Shown here: positions 24,717 through 33,584 of the stretch, one piece after another
Position numbering within the stretch: position 1 is the first letter of the stretch
Layout of the letters: every line of letters starts with the position of its first letter
Assembly: GCF_008629685.1 (NCBI RefSeq)
Contig: NZ_VWSF01000035.1
Coordinates: 1 to 44,152 of the forward strand
Length of the DNA stretch: 44,152 nucleotides
Reading direction: 5' to 3'
Source of the DNA: Adhaeribacter rhizoryzae
GTDB taxonomy: Bacteria; Bacteroidota; Bacteroidia; Cytophagales; Hymenobacteraceae
Program-made: the position numbers and the translations under genes
Notes under the pieces: generated by a model
Databases searched by the model: none
Seen by the model: only the letters and a program-made list of their open reading frames with translations
Told to the model about the DNA's origin: nothing

Positions 24717-25199
24717 ATGGAGTGGGGAAACTTTATAACGGTAATTATTGCGATTTACCTGGCCTGGTACGGCTTCAATTTTCTGTTTGACCTCTTCGTG
24801 GCCGGAAGGCCTAAAATAGCGGCCACAGCCGGTATCCACTATAAAGTAAGCGATTTAATGGCCGAAGAAGAAAAGGCCCAACTCGTGCATAAAGCGGATT
24901 ATGAAGAAAAGCCGGTCGAAGTTCACCAGACCGAACCACCGGTGCCATCATCTTCCGTGGCGACTAATGCTTCCGCGGCTGATAATGCCGGACAAAACAG
25001 CGAAATACTAGCCACTCCGGCTGTGGCTGAACCGGCACCCCCAGCGGAGGCCGAAGACTGGGCCAGTGTAATTGACCAGGAGGAACCGGCGGCAGATAGA
25101 ATAGAAATTCCGGTACAGGGACAGGCCGTATCGGTAACGGCTTATCTCCAATCCTTAAGGGACCAGGCCAGGCTGGAAGCGCAATCCATTTCCTTTTAA
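24717..25199 (+). CDS. Putative TraD-position membrane protein
   Basis: A 160-residue protein with one N-terminal transmembrane helix (about 5-28, FITVIIAIYLAWYGFNFLFDLF) and a long, acidic, Ala/Pro-rich cytoplasmic or periplasmic tail without obvious fold. It lies directly upstream of the TraE (DUF4134) gene, the place of TraD in CTnDOT-type operons. It is probably a small structural or assembly part of the transfer channel; no catalytic motif is seen. Confidence 0.5.
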   Translation: MEWGNFITVIIAIYLAWYGFNFLFDLFVAGRPKIAATAGIHYKVSDLMAEEEKAQLVHKADYEEKPVEVHQTEPPVPSSSVATNASAADNAGQNSEILATPAVAEPAPPAEAEDWASVIDQEEPAADRIEIPVQGQAVSVTAYLQSLRDQARLEAQSISF

Positions 25200-25236
25200 T
25201 CAGTTTCCTCATTTTTAACATCTTAAATTAAATGTT

Positions 25237-25554
25237 ATGCAGACTTCTTTTTTCTCCCCATTTGCCAAAAGAGCCTTCTTATTGATGCTGGGTATTACCG
25301 CTGCGCTAGCGGCGAACGCCCAGGGCGCGGCAGGCATTGATGCTGGCACTTCCGAGTTGGCCACTTACTTTGACCCGATTGGTAATTTAATCCTGGCCAT
25401 TGGCGCGGTGGTTGGCCTGATAGGTGGTGTTCGGGTTTACATCAAGTGGAACACCGGCGACAATGACGTGCAAAAGTCTATTATGGGCTGGATGGGTTCT
25501 TGTATCTTCCTGATGTTAGTGGGTACCGTTATCAAAGCTTTCTTCGGGATCTAA
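25237..25554 (+). CDS. traE: TraE-like conjugation protein (DUF4134)
   Basis: A 105-residue protein. It has a signal-like first segment (about 11-30, ending AANAQG), then two membrane segments (about 46-68 and 82-104) joined by YIKWNTGDNDVQKSIMGWMG, the DUF4134 signature. It is the VirB2/VirB3-region component of Bacteroidetes conjugation systems, thought to be pilin-like. It lies 6 bases before the TraF gene. Confidence 0.85.
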   Translation: MQTSFFSPFAKRAFLLMLGITAALAANAQGAAGIDAGTSELATYFDPIGNLILAIGAVVGLIGGVRVYIKWNTGDNDVQKSIMGWMGSCIFLMLVGTVIKAFFGI

Positions 25555-25560
25555 ACCGCT

Positions 25561-25863
25561 ATGGAGCCCGATAAAGGAAAAGGATTTAAGGTGTATAAGG
25601 GGTTGCAACGGCCCCTTGTTTTTAAATCTTTGAAAGGAAAGTTTATCTATTGGGGAATGGCTTGTATGCTTTTTGCTTTTTTAGCAGCCGTACTGCTTTC
25701 CACCTTGGTACACGCCCTAGCGGGAATGGTGGGATTAATCGTTATCGGTTTAGGCGGTATGCTTTTTATTCACAACCAACAGAAAAACGGCCTGCATACC
25801 AAAACCAGGTCAGCCGGCAACTATATCATTACTCCGCAATTTAGGCGAACCCCCAGACCCTAG
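25561..25863 (+). CDS. traF: TraF-like conjugation protein (DUF4133)
   Basis: A 100-residue protein that starts with the typical soluble lead KVYKGLQRPLVFKSLKGKFI and has two adjacent transmembrane helices (about 30-74). This is the DUF4133/VirB3-like layout. It sits between TraE and the VirB4-like ATPase as in all related operons, and should anchor that ATPase at the inner membrane. Confidence 0.85.
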   Translation: MEPDKGKGFKVYKGLQRPLVFKSLKGKFIYWGMACMLFAFLAAVLLSTLVHALAGMVGLIVIGLGGMLFIHNQQKNGLHTKTRSAGNYIITPQFRRTPRP

Positions 25864-25907
25864 CACTGTTCCCCCTCGCTGCTTTACCGTTTTACTTTTT
25901 GTGCGTT

Positions 25908-28352
25908 ATGAAAGCCAAAGAATTTTCCCGACCCTTCATAGGTATTAAAACCTATGCCTACGCTGTACTTTTTCATGAGAAAAGCGACCATTCGGTTATT
26001 ATAAAAATTACCAATCCGGTATTGCAATATTCCGCTGACGTTGCCGCCTACCAGGATTTTCACCATGTTTTCAGCAACATTATTAAAATCCTGGGAGCTG
26101 GGTATACGGTTCAGAAGCTGGATATCCTGGCCTTAAAGAAGTTCAGGGGGAAGGCGTCCGCGGATTATTTAAGCCAAAAATACAACGAGGCTTTTACCGG
26201 CCGGGAATACCGGGATATTACCACTTATCTCACCATCACCCGGAATGTGAAGCGGACCACATTTTTTACCTACGACGAAAAAGATTTTAAGAATTTTGAG
26301 CGCAATGTAGCCAAGGTAGTGGATGTGCTGCAGAATCGTAACTTTCAGCCGGTCCCTTTAAAAGAAAAGGAGATAATAAGCCTGCTGAACCGGTTTGTGG
26401 CCTTTAATTTTTCCGATGAAGTTTATTCCTTTAACAATTTCTCCGCTTCGGAGGAGAGCATCAAAATCGGTAACCGTACGGTTAAAAGTATTTCGCTGGT
26501 GGACATTGACGAAATTAATTTTCCGGCTACCATCAAGCCCCACACCGATCTGAATTTAGGTTATAGCTTACCGGTGGATCTGATGCACTTTCTGCATGCG
26601 ATACCCGGTACCAACTGTATTGCCTATAACCAAACCATCCAGATACCAGACCAGCGCCTGGAACTGGCCAAGCTTGCGGCTAAAAGAAAAAAGCATACTT
26701 CCATGCCAGACCCGGCCAATGATTTGGCCGTGGCAGATATTGACCGGGTAATGACCGATATAGCCAGGGACAATCAACTGCTGGTATTCGGCCACTATAA
26801 CATTATCCTTTCGGCCCCTGACCAGGTGATTGATAGGGCTACCAATTACCTGGAAAGCAGCCTGTTTAGTTTTGGCATCATTCCCTCCAAGCAAGCCACT
26901 AACCAACTGGAGCTTTTCCGGGCCGCTATTCCCGGCAACCAGGAGGAGTTGAAACACTACGATAAATTTCAGACCACCACTGATGCCGCCATTTGCCTGC
27001 TGTTTAAGGAAAGCCTGCTCCAGGATGAGGCCTCCGAATTTCAGATTTTGTTTTCGGACCGGCAAGGCATCCCGGTTGCCATTGACACCAGTGATCTACC
27101 TATTCATACCCAGCGCATGAATAACCGGAACAAGTTTGTGCTGGGGCCCTCGGGTACCGGTAAGTCCTTTTTCATGAACCACATGATTCGGCAATATGCG
27201 CTGCAGGACACGGATATTATCCTGGTAGATACCGGCCACAGCTACTCCGGGCTGTGCCAGTACTACGGTGGCCGCTACATTACTTACAGCGAAGAAAAGC
27301 CCATTACCATGAACCCTTTCCGGATTGTGCGGGAGGAGTTTAACGAAGAAAAGCGGGAGTTCTTAAAATCACTCATCGGCTTACTCTGGAAAGGTGCGGC
27401 AGGCGCTGTCAACCAAATAGAGGATAGCGTTATCTCCTCGGTGATATCGGCCTACTACGAGGATTTTTATGCCCAACAAAGAGAGGCCAGGTACCTTTCT
27501 TTTCAGTCCTTTTATGATTTCTCTATTTCCAAAATCGCGGAGATAACCGAAAAGGAAACCATTGAATTCGACCTGAAAAGTTACCGGTTCATTCTGAAGA
27601 AGTTTTGTTTAGCCGGCGAGTATGGGGCCATCCTGAACAATGAAATGGATTCCAGTCTGTTTGACGATAGGTTTATTGTTTTTGAGATAGATGCCATCAA
27701 AGAGCATAAAATACTTTTCCCGCTTACCACCATCATTATTATGGACGTGTTCCTGCAGAAAATGCGTCATAAGAAGAACCGCAAGGCTTTAATTATTGAA
27801 GAAGCCTGGAAAGCCATTGCCTCGCCGCTGATGGCCGGTTACATCCTGTATGTTTATAAAACGGTCCGAAAATTTTGGGGTGAGGCGGTGGTCGTCACCC
27901 AGGAGCTGGATGATATTATCGGCAATGCGGTGGTAAAGAACAGCATTATCAATAACTCGGACACCATCTGTCTGCTGGACCAGACCAAATTCAAAGACAA
28001 CTTCTCAGAAATTGCCAACCTGCTCGCACTGAATGAAGTGGAGCAAAATAAAATCTTCACGATTAACAACCTGGACAACCACGAGGGCCGGGGCCGCTTC
28101 AAAGAGGTTTATATCAAGCGGGGAGCCAGGGGCGAAGTGTATGGGGTAGAAGTTTCCCTGCACGAGTATCTCACCTTTACCACGGAGCGCAAAGAAAAGG
28201 AAGCGGTGGCGCTTTACCTGCAGCAATACCCTAGCTATCAGGAAGCATTAGACAGGTTCGTGCAGGACTTCCGGCAATCAGGCCTAAAGCTAAATGACTT
28301 CACCAATCTTATAAATCGGCAATATCATGAAAAAGTATTTCTACCTGCTTAG
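25908..28352 (+). CDS. traG: TraG, VirB4-like conjugation ATPase
   Basis: This 814-residue protein is the energising ATPase of the transfer channel. The N-terminal 400 residues are the VirB4/CagE-type domain. Walker A is GPSGTGKS at about 413-420, followed by DIILVDTGHSY. Walker B is in KALIIEEAWKA at about 620, and a sensor-like VVVTQELDDI follows. An in-frame TTG nine bases upstream is possible, but ATG at 25908 gives the family-like start (MKAKEFSRPFIGI). It overlaps the next gene by 26 bases, which suggests translational coupling. Confidence 0.93.
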   Translation: MKAKEFSRPFIGIKTYAYAVLFHEKSDHSVIIKITNPVLQYSADVAAYQDFHHVFSNIIKILGAGYTVQKLDILALKKFRGKASADYLSQKYNEAFTGREYRDITTYLTITRNVKRTTFFTYDEKDFKNFERNVAKVVDVLQNRNFQPVPLKEKEIISLLNRFVAFNFSDEVYSFNNFSASEESIKIGNRTVKSISLVDIDEINFPATIKPHTDLNLGYSLPVDLMHFLHAIPGTNCIAYNQTIQIPDQRLELAKLAAKRKKHTSMPDPANDLAVADIDRVMTDIARDNQLLVFGHYNIILSAPDQVIDRATNYLESSLFSFGIIPSKQATNQLELFRAAIPGNQEELKHYDKFQTTTDAAICLLFKESLLQDEASEFQILFSDRQGIPVAIDTSDLPIHTQRMNNRNKFVLGPSGTGKSFFMNHMIRQYALQDTDIILVDTGHSYSGLCQYYGGRYITYSEEKPITMNPFRIVREEFNEEKREFLKSLIGLLWKGAAGAVNQIEDSVISSVISAYYEDFYAQQREARYLSFQSFYDFSISKIAEITEKETIEFDLKSYRFILKKFCLAGEYGAILNNEMDSSLFDDRFIVFEIDAIKEHKILFPLTTIIIMDVFLQKMRHKKNRKALIIEEAWKAIASPLMAGYILYVYKTVRKFWGEAVVVTQELDDIIGNAVVKNSIINNSDTICLLDQTKFKDNFSEIANLLALNEVEQNKIFTINNLDNHEGRGRFKEVYIKRGARGEVYGVEVSLHEYLTFTTERKEKEAVALYLQQYPSYQEALDRFVQDFRQSGLKLNDFTNLINRQYHEKVFLPA

Positions 28353-28998
28353 TATGCTGGTCTGGAGTGCCAGGGGGGTACTGGCCCAGCAAGTTGTTTT
28401 TGACCCCACCGTGGTTTCTACGCTGGTGATAAATCATACCGCGCAACAGGCTGCGCTGAATGACATCAAGGATAATGAAAGCAAAATTGCCACCTTCCAG
28501 AAGGCCATTACTTTGAAAATGATTGAGATTAAGGAATTGGAAGAAAAGATGTACAATTCCCTGAAATCGGTGCAATCCATTATCGGGCAAAGCAAAAACA
28601 TCATTTATGCCTCTACCATTGCCAAGGATATAGGCACCTACCAGGCAGAAATGATGCAGACGGCCAAAGGTGATCCGGAATTAATGATTATTGCCGTCAA
28701 AACAGAACTGGAATTAATTAACCGGACCGCTGACCTGTTTACCTACATCTACCAGGTAGCCGTGGTGGGCACCGATGTAAACCTAATGAGCAATTCCGAG
28801 CGGCTGGCCCTAATTCGCCACGTGGTAGACGAATTACGCATCATGCGGGGTTTGTCCTACAGCATTAACCGGAAAATGCGGCTAGCCAAGTACGCCGGAC
28901 TTTGGAAAGCCATGAATCCACTGGGTTTAAAATACCCCAATAACAGCAAAGCCATTGCTCAGTCCCTAGTGGATGAATACAAAAGCAGAAGAAAGTAA
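28327..28998 (+). CDS. traI: TraI-like periplasmic conjugation protein (VirB5-like)
   Basis: A 223-residue protein with a signal peptide (about 1-20, ending VLAQQ) followed by QVVFDPT, a motif shared with VirB5/TraI (DUF4141-like) proteins. The rest is long helices (coiled, about 45-90), then a four-helix-like region ending in a basic tail. It probably belongs to the periplasmic side or tip of the conjugation channel. It overlaps the traG end. Confidence 0.65.
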   Translation: MKKYFYLLSMLVWSARGVLAQQVVFDPTVVSTLVINHTAQQAALNDIKDNESKIATFQKAITLKMIEIKELEEKMYNSLKSVQSIIGQSKNIIYASTIAKDIGTYQAEMMQTAKGDPELMIIAVKTELELINRTADLFTYIYQVAVVGTDVNLMSNSERLALIRHVVDELRIMRGLSYSINRKMRLAKYAGLWKAMNPLGLKYPNNSKAIAQSLVDEYKSRRK

Positions 28999-29003
28999 GG
29001 GTC

Positions 29004-29627
29004 ATGAGAAAACATTTACTTATCAGTTGGCTGTTGGTATTCCTTTTTGCAGAAGGGACGGCACAAGCTCCCGCTGCAGTACCGGTGACCAGTCCCAATA
29101 CCCGCTACCAGCTGGAGCGGGAGGTAATGACTCGGTGGAACCGGTTTAACCCGCGCTGGTATTTTATTCTGTTTCACAACCAGTACCGCACTGGCCCGGA
29201 CCGGCGCAACCTGAAACAGTTATTGCCTTTGCTGGCCGTTACTAAAATTAACCTGGCCAATACGGAGCAGGAAGATAAAGATGTAACCGATATCCGGGAC
29301 CAGGAGCTGTTTAAAATGGCAGACCGGAGCCTGAATAAAAGCTGGCACCTGCTCTACGAAAACAAGGTAAAAACCTTAAATAACCGCATTGCCCTGCTAA
29401 ACGCCGAAGCTATTACGGCAGGGGTTGATTTCGATATGTTGCTGGCCCTCAAGGGTGAGCAGGAGCGCATCAATGGCGATATCACATTAATCAAAGAATC
29501 CTACGAGGCAGATGCTAAAAAGGCGGAGCGGTTCCGAATAGCGCTGGAAGATTTAACCGTGCTGCGGGGCTATTATTTGCGCATCATCACCCTTTTTAAA
29601 ACCAGTAAAACCCTTCCTCAGAAATAA
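29004..29627 (+). CDS. Exported helical protein of the transfer operon, unknown
   Basis: A 207-residue protein with a clear signal peptide (MRKHLLISWLLVFLFAEGTAQ) and a largely helical mature part (WNRFNPRWYFILFHNQYRTG, then leucine-rich coils). I do not recognise a family. It is locked into the operon, 5 bases after traI and overlapping traJ by one base (TAATG), so it is almost certainly a channel or surface component of this transfer system. Classic CTnDOT-type operons run TraI to TraJ directly. Confidence 0.65.
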   Translation: MRKHLLISWLLVFLFAEGTAQAPAAVPVTSPNTRYQLEREVMTRWNRFNPRWYFILFHNQYRTGPDRRNLKQLLPLLAVTKINLANTEQEDKDVTDIRDQELFKMADRSLNKSWHLLYENKVKTLNNRIALLNAEAITAGVDFDMLLALKGEQERINGDITLIKESYEADAKKAERFRIALEDLTVLRGYYLRIITLFKTSKTLPQK

Positions 29628-30610
29628 TGCGCGAGCTTATTGACCAAACCATTTTTGATTTAATGCAGACGCTGTACCTGGATATAGCGGAGCTGACTTT
29701 TAATTTTTACTCCGACGCGCAGGCCATCGCCGCCATTGCCATGCTGCTGTATTTCGCGATGGAGGCCTATAAGATGATAGCCGGCGACAAAACCATGGAG
29801 ATAATGCCCTTGCTGCGGCCCTTTGGTTTAACGCTGGTCATTGTGCTGTGGAGCAGCTTTATCGAGGTGATGAACTTCCCTATTACCGTGGTCAATGACA
29901 CCGCTAAATCTATGTACGAAATGCAGATTGCCACGGTAGAGCATGGCCACCTGGAGCGCTTAGCCTTATTGGAACAGGTAGCTAAAAAAATGAGCGAGGA
30001 CACCGGGGGCTTTGAACAGGTAAAAGGTGAAACGGGAGAAAAGGACTGGATGGAAAAGCTCGGTATTGACCTATCGCCGGTGCTGGATAAAATGAAAGGT
30101 TATTACCTGATGCTAACCGCCCAACTCAACTTTGCTTTAATGCGGCTTTTGGAGTACCTGGTAATTGTTCTTTTCCAGTTCTGTGTCTATATCGTTTTCC
30201 TGTTTCAAATCATTTTCGCCGCCATTCTGGTCATTCTAGGGCCGTTTTCCTTTGCCCTGAGCATCTTTCCCGGCTTCCGCGATTCTTACCTCACCTGGAT
30301 AGGTCGCTACATTTCGGTAGGCCTGTATTCCACCATTGCCTACATCATTATGTCCATTTCTTTTGTCCTGGTTCGGTATGGCCAGGACCGGGAAATAGAA
30401 ATTTTAAAAGCGGTAATGGAGAATGAAGAGTTGTTCATTGCCTACGTGAGCCAGGCCAGCGGCGGGGTAGGGTTTTACATTGTTTCGCTGCTGATGGCGG
30501 CCCTGTCCATGCTCTGCATCCCAGTTATTTCTACCTGGATAATCAATACCACGGGCGTGAGCCAGGCCTTTACCACCGTAGCCCGCGCCGGTACCGGCAT
30601 GCTCAAATAA
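29627..30610 (+). CDS. traJ: TraJ-like polytopic conjugation protein (VirB6-like)
   Basis: A 327-residue inner-membrane protein with about six to eight hydrophobic helices (for example AIAAIAMLLYFAMEAYKMIA, VVLFQFCVYIVFLFQIIFAA, IVSLLMAALSMLCIPVIST). A soluble loop (about 95-150) lies between groups. The conserved Bacteroidetes TraJ features GPFSFALSIFPGFRDSYLTW and RYISVGLYSTIAYI are present. It forms the inner-membrane part of the channel. The start codon overlaps the stop of the gene before it. Confidence 0.85.
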   Translation: MRELIDQTIFDLMQTLYLDIAELTFNFYSDAQAIAAIAMLLYFAMEAYKMIAGDKTMEIMPLLRPFGLTLVIVLWSSFIEVMNFPITVVNDTAKSMYEMQIATVEHGHLERLALLEQVAKKMSEDTGGFEQVKGETGEKDWMEKLGIDLSPVLDKMKGYYLMLTAQLNFALMRLLEYLVIVLFQFCVYIVFLFQIIFAAILVILGPFSFALSIFPGFRDSYLTWIGRYISVGLYSTIAYIIMSISFVLVRYGQDREIEILKAVMENEELFIAYVSQASGGVGFYIVSLLMAALSMLCIPVISTWIINTTGVSQAFTTVARAGTGMLK

Positions 30611-30653
30611 TGACAGGTTGAGAGAGAATTTATAAAAACTCAGTGAGGGAATT

Positions 30654-31262
30654 ATGATCAACAAAATCGAAAATAAAATAAAACTGGCCTTTGTTATCAG
30701 CATCGGCAGTTTTTTAACGAGCCTTTTAATTGCCGGAATGACTTTCTTTTTTGCCTATTCGCTTATTAACGAGCAGCGCAAAAAGCTCTACGTGATAGAC
30801 CACAATGTTCCCCTTTTGGTCCAGCAGACGGATTTAGGAGCTAACCGGCAGGTAGAAATGGAAAGCCACATCAATATGTTCCACCTGCTTTTTTTTACGC
30901 TTCCTCCGGACGACGCTTACATCAAAAACAACCTGACCAAAGCCATGTACCTGGTGGATGAAAGCGGACTGGCCCAATACAACAACCTGAAAGAAAAAGG
31001 CTATTACAATTCCATCCTGGCCAGCTCAGCCCTGCTTACCATCCAGACCGATAGTATTGTGGTAGACCAGCACCGGCACTTCCGCTATTACGCCAGGCAG
31101 CGGGTAGAGCGGGAAACTTCCATTTTAAAAAGGCTGCTGGTAACCGAAGGGGATTTGCAGGACGTGCCCCGCACCGAAAACAACCCGCACGGGCTAATAA
31201 TCAAAAATTGGAAAACAGTAGTCAATAAAGACCTGGAACATGAAGCAAAGAAATCCTTTTAA
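30654..31262 (+). CDS. traK: TraK-like conjugation protein (VirB8-like)
   Basis: A 202-residue bitopic protein. It has a short cytoplasmic lead (MINKIENKIKLAFV), one transmembrane helix (about 11-38), and a periplasmic domain that matches TraK of Bacteroidetes elements (ESHINMFHLLFFTLPPDDAY, then AMYLVDESGLAQYNNLKEKGYYN). VirB8-like proteins are the assembly hub that links the inner-membrane complex to the TraM/TraN core. It follows traJ by 43 bases and overlaps the next ORF by 23 bases. Confidence 0.88.
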   Translation: MINKIENKIKLAFVISIGSFLTSLLIAGMTFFFAYSLINEQRKKLYVIDHNVPLLVQQTDLGANRQVEMESHINMFHLLFFTLPPDDAYIKNNLTKAMYLVDESGLAQYNNLKEKGYYNSILASSALLTIQTDSIVVDQHRHFRYYARQRVERETSILKRLLVTEGDLQDVPRTENNPHGLIIKNWKTVVNKDLEHEAKKSF

Positions 31263-31620
31263 TGGCATGCTTGGGCTTTATTCGGGCACTAGGGAGAAAG
31301 TCAGGCTTTATGCCGAGAAACAGCCGGATAAGGTCATTGCCGCCATGTTTCTTATTCTCCTGGTAGCCGTAACTATTTTCCTGATTACAAAAGCTACCCA
31401 TCAGCAAGACTACAACCGTTCGGCCGGCGCCCTCCTGAACCGGATAAGCGCCCCGGCACCCCCGCCAGCCGGCAAACCCATTACCGGGGACATCCTGGAT
31501 CTGCTCACCCTTTACGGCAGAACCAAGGCCATCAATCCGGATAGTCTGACCCTAAAGGATAGCTTGTTGCTAAAAGAAATCAATAGAGACCTTAATAAAA
31601 TTTTAGATGAAAAAGATTGA
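31240..31620 (+). CDS. TraL-position small membrane protein
   Basis: A 126-residue protein with one transmembrane helix (about 32-51, VIAAMFLILLVAVTIFLIT), a Pro/Ala-rich linker and a short helical periplasmic tail rich in Asp, Ser and Leu. It overlaps traK by 23 bases and traM by 14. The position is that of TraL (DUF3989-like) in CTnDOT-type operons, but it is longer than usual and sequence likeness is weak. Confidence 0.6.
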   Translation: MKQRNPFNGMLGLYSGTREKVRLYAEKQPDKVIAAMFLILLVAVTIFLITKATHQQDYNRSAGALLNRISAPAPPPAGKPITGDILDLLTLYGRTKAINPDSLTLKDSLLLKEINRDLNKILDEKD

Positions 31621-32785
31621 TTTTAAAAAGCCCAAATACGTGTTGCCCTTAATTGTGCTGCCTTTTTCATTTTTGTTGAACTACCTGTATTTGGAAACTT
31701 TCCCGCCAGCCACCGCCCTGGAAACTAAGCATGGCTTACAGGAAACCGATGAAATTATAACCACCCTGCCCGATGCCAACCTGGAAAAGAAAGGTATCAA
31801 CAATAAACTGGGGGCCGGCCTGGAAGAACATAAATACACCACGGATTATTCTGCCATCCAGGAACTGGAGGAAGAAGGCGGAGAGCAGCAACCATACGGC
31901 AGTGTGTATACCGATAAGGAAAAGCGGATGCTCGATAGCATTAACAACGCCATTCTTACCGGTAGGCAAAGCCCCGAGTTTATGAGCCAGGTACAGGAAA
32001 GGCAAAATGCCAACCGGAACCGCTATGCGGCTACCGCACCCGCTGCCAGCTCCCGACCGCGCTTCTACCAAAAAAGTGAATCCGCCTACGAGAAAGAAAT
32101 GCGCCTGTTCAAAGAGCAAATGCGCTTTATTGACAGCCTCGGGAAAGCAGACGAGGAGCAGGCAAAGGGTAAAAAAGCTTACAGCAAGGCTGCAGCCCCG
32201 CCAAAAGCAGCCAAAGAGCAGGCCCCGGAACCCCTGGCCGTTCGCAAAACAGCCAATCCCAACGCCGCATATTTCAACACCGTCCGCAATGATGGCCAGG
32301 AACAATTTATAAAAGCTATCCTGGATGAAGGTCTGAAGGTTCGGGAGGGTGGCCGCATTCGCATAAGGCTGCTGGATGATATTTACGTGCGTGATTATGA
32401 GATAGAAAAAGGTGCCTATCTGTACGGCATTGTTTCGGGATTCAATGCGCAACGGGTGGAAATTACGGTTTCTTCCCTTTTGTATGGTAACCAGATTATA
32501 CCGGTAGACCTAAGCATTTATGATAACGACGGTTTAGCTGGTTTATACGTGCCTGGTTCGCAGTTCCGGGAGTTCACCAGGCAGCTGGCCTCCAACACTA
32601 CCAGTGGCCAGACGATTGACTTTGGCGATAACCCCGAAAACACCAATCAAATGCTTTTCTCCATGATGGATAAAATGGCGCAGACCACCACCAGGGCCGT
32701 AGGCAAGGCGGTGAAGCAGAACAAAGCCAAGCTCAAATACAACACGATAGTTTATTTAATTGATAACAAGGCCAAAAAACTATAA
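31607..32785 (+). CDS. traM: TraM-like conjugation core protein (VirB10-like)
   Basis: A 392-residue protein with a short cytoplasmic start, one transmembrane helix (about 11-29), and a long disordered Gln/Ala/Pro-rich periplasmic spacer (about 40-215). The C-terminal beta-barrel-like domain (about 225-385) has the TraM pattern IRLLDDIYVRDYEIEKGAYL, VEITVSSLLYGNQIIPVDL and the glycine-containing YDNDGLAGLYVPG. It should span the envelope and sense ATPase energy like VirB10. Confidence 0.88.
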   Translation: MKKIDFKKPKYVLPLIVLPFSFLLNYLYLETFPPATALETKHGLQETDEIITTLPDANLEKKGINNKLGAGLEEHKYTTDYSAIQELEEEGGEQQPYGSVYTDKEKRMLDSINNAILTGRQSPEFMSQVQERQNANRNRYAATAPAASSRPRFYQKSESAYEKEMRLFKEQMRFIDSLGKADEEQAKGKKAYSKAAAPPKAAKEQAPEPLAVRKTANPNAAYFNTVRNDGQEQFIKAILDEGLKVREGGRIRIRLLDDIYVRDYEIEKGAYLYGIVSGFNAQRVEITVSSLLYGNQIIPVDLSIYDNDGLAGLYVPGSQFREFTRQLASNTTSGQTIDFGDNPENTNQMLFSMMDKMAQTTTRAVGKAVKQNKAKLKYNTIVYLIDNKAKKL

Positions 32786-32786
32786 T

Positions 32787-33578
32787 ATGAAAAATATCAT
32801 GACGCTGCTGGCCCTGCTGGCTATAGATTTTGCTGCTTTCAGTCAGTCCCAACCGCCCCAAATAATTTATGTGAATGAATGTATTTCTACCCACATTGTC
32901 AGCCCGGGCCCCATCAAGTACGTCGATATTTCTACCGACGACGTGGCCGGCGATATTCCGGTGGATAATATTTTTCGCATCAAGCCCAAGAAAACCAATC
33001 CCCGGCTGGGTGTTGTCACCATCGTAGGGGAACGGTACCTGGTCCAGTATAAACTTACTTATGCGCCTATCGCCATGGCCAGCACCGAGGTGAGAATTGA
33101 TCCTACCCAGGTCGATGAATATTTAAATCCGGAAGTATCCATGAGTGTGCAGGAGATGAAAAGCTTCTCGCTCCAGGCCATGCAGCACAAGGCGCAGCGG
33201 CCTGCCGTTACCACCCGAAAAGATAAGGTGGTGGCCGCCGTGAATAACATTTATACCATGGGGGATTACTTCTTTATTGACCTTTCCCTGAAAAATAAAA
33301 CCAATATCAGCTATGATATAGACCAAATCCGGTTTAAAATCCAGGATAAAAAACAGGTGAAATCAACCAATTTCCAGCAGTTAGAAGTCGAGCCGGTGCA
33401 CCGGCTCTTTAACCAGGATAGCTTTAAGCGCCGGTACCGCAACGTGTTTGTGTTCAAGAAATTCAGCTTCCCGGAGGAGAAGGTGTTTAACATTGAGATA
33501 GCCGAAAAACAGGTTTCCGGCCGTGCTATTTCCCTGAAAGTCGATTATTCGGATGTATTAAAGGCAGATACTTTGTAG
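32787..33578 (+). CDS. traN: TraN-like conjugation protein (VirB9-like, DUF4138)
   Basis: A 263-residue protein. ATG at 32787 is chosen because it begins the signal peptide (MKNIMTLLALLAIDFAAFSQ) directly; an upstream in-frame ATG at 32760 lies inside traM. The mature part is beta-rich, with the DUF4138 features STHIVSPGPIKYVDIS, VVTIVGERYLVQYKLTY and YTMGDYFFIDLSLKNKTNISYDIDQ. VirB9-like proteins form the outer-membrane-proximal ring with TraM. There is one base between the traM stop and this start. Confidence 0.88.
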   Translation: MKNIMTLLALLAIDFAAFSQSQPPQIIYVNECISTHIVSPGPIKYVDISTDDVAGDIPVDNIFRIKPKKTNPRLGVVTIVGERYLVQYKLTYAPIAMASTEVRIDPTQVDEYLNPEVSMSVQEMKSFSLQAMQHKAQRPAVTTRKDKVVAAVNNIYTMGDYFFIDLSLKNKTNISYDIDQIRFKIQDKKQVKSTNFQQLEVEPVHRLFNQDSFKRRYRNVFVFKKFSFPEEKVFNIEIAEKQVSGRAISLKVDYSDVLKADTL

Positions 33579-33584
33579 GCAGCG

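Noticed and set aside
31736-32452. Long minus-strand open frame opposite traM
   Set aside because: It is a shadow of the traM reading frame. The repetitive Ala/Pro/Gln-rich spacer of traM gives few stops on the other strand.
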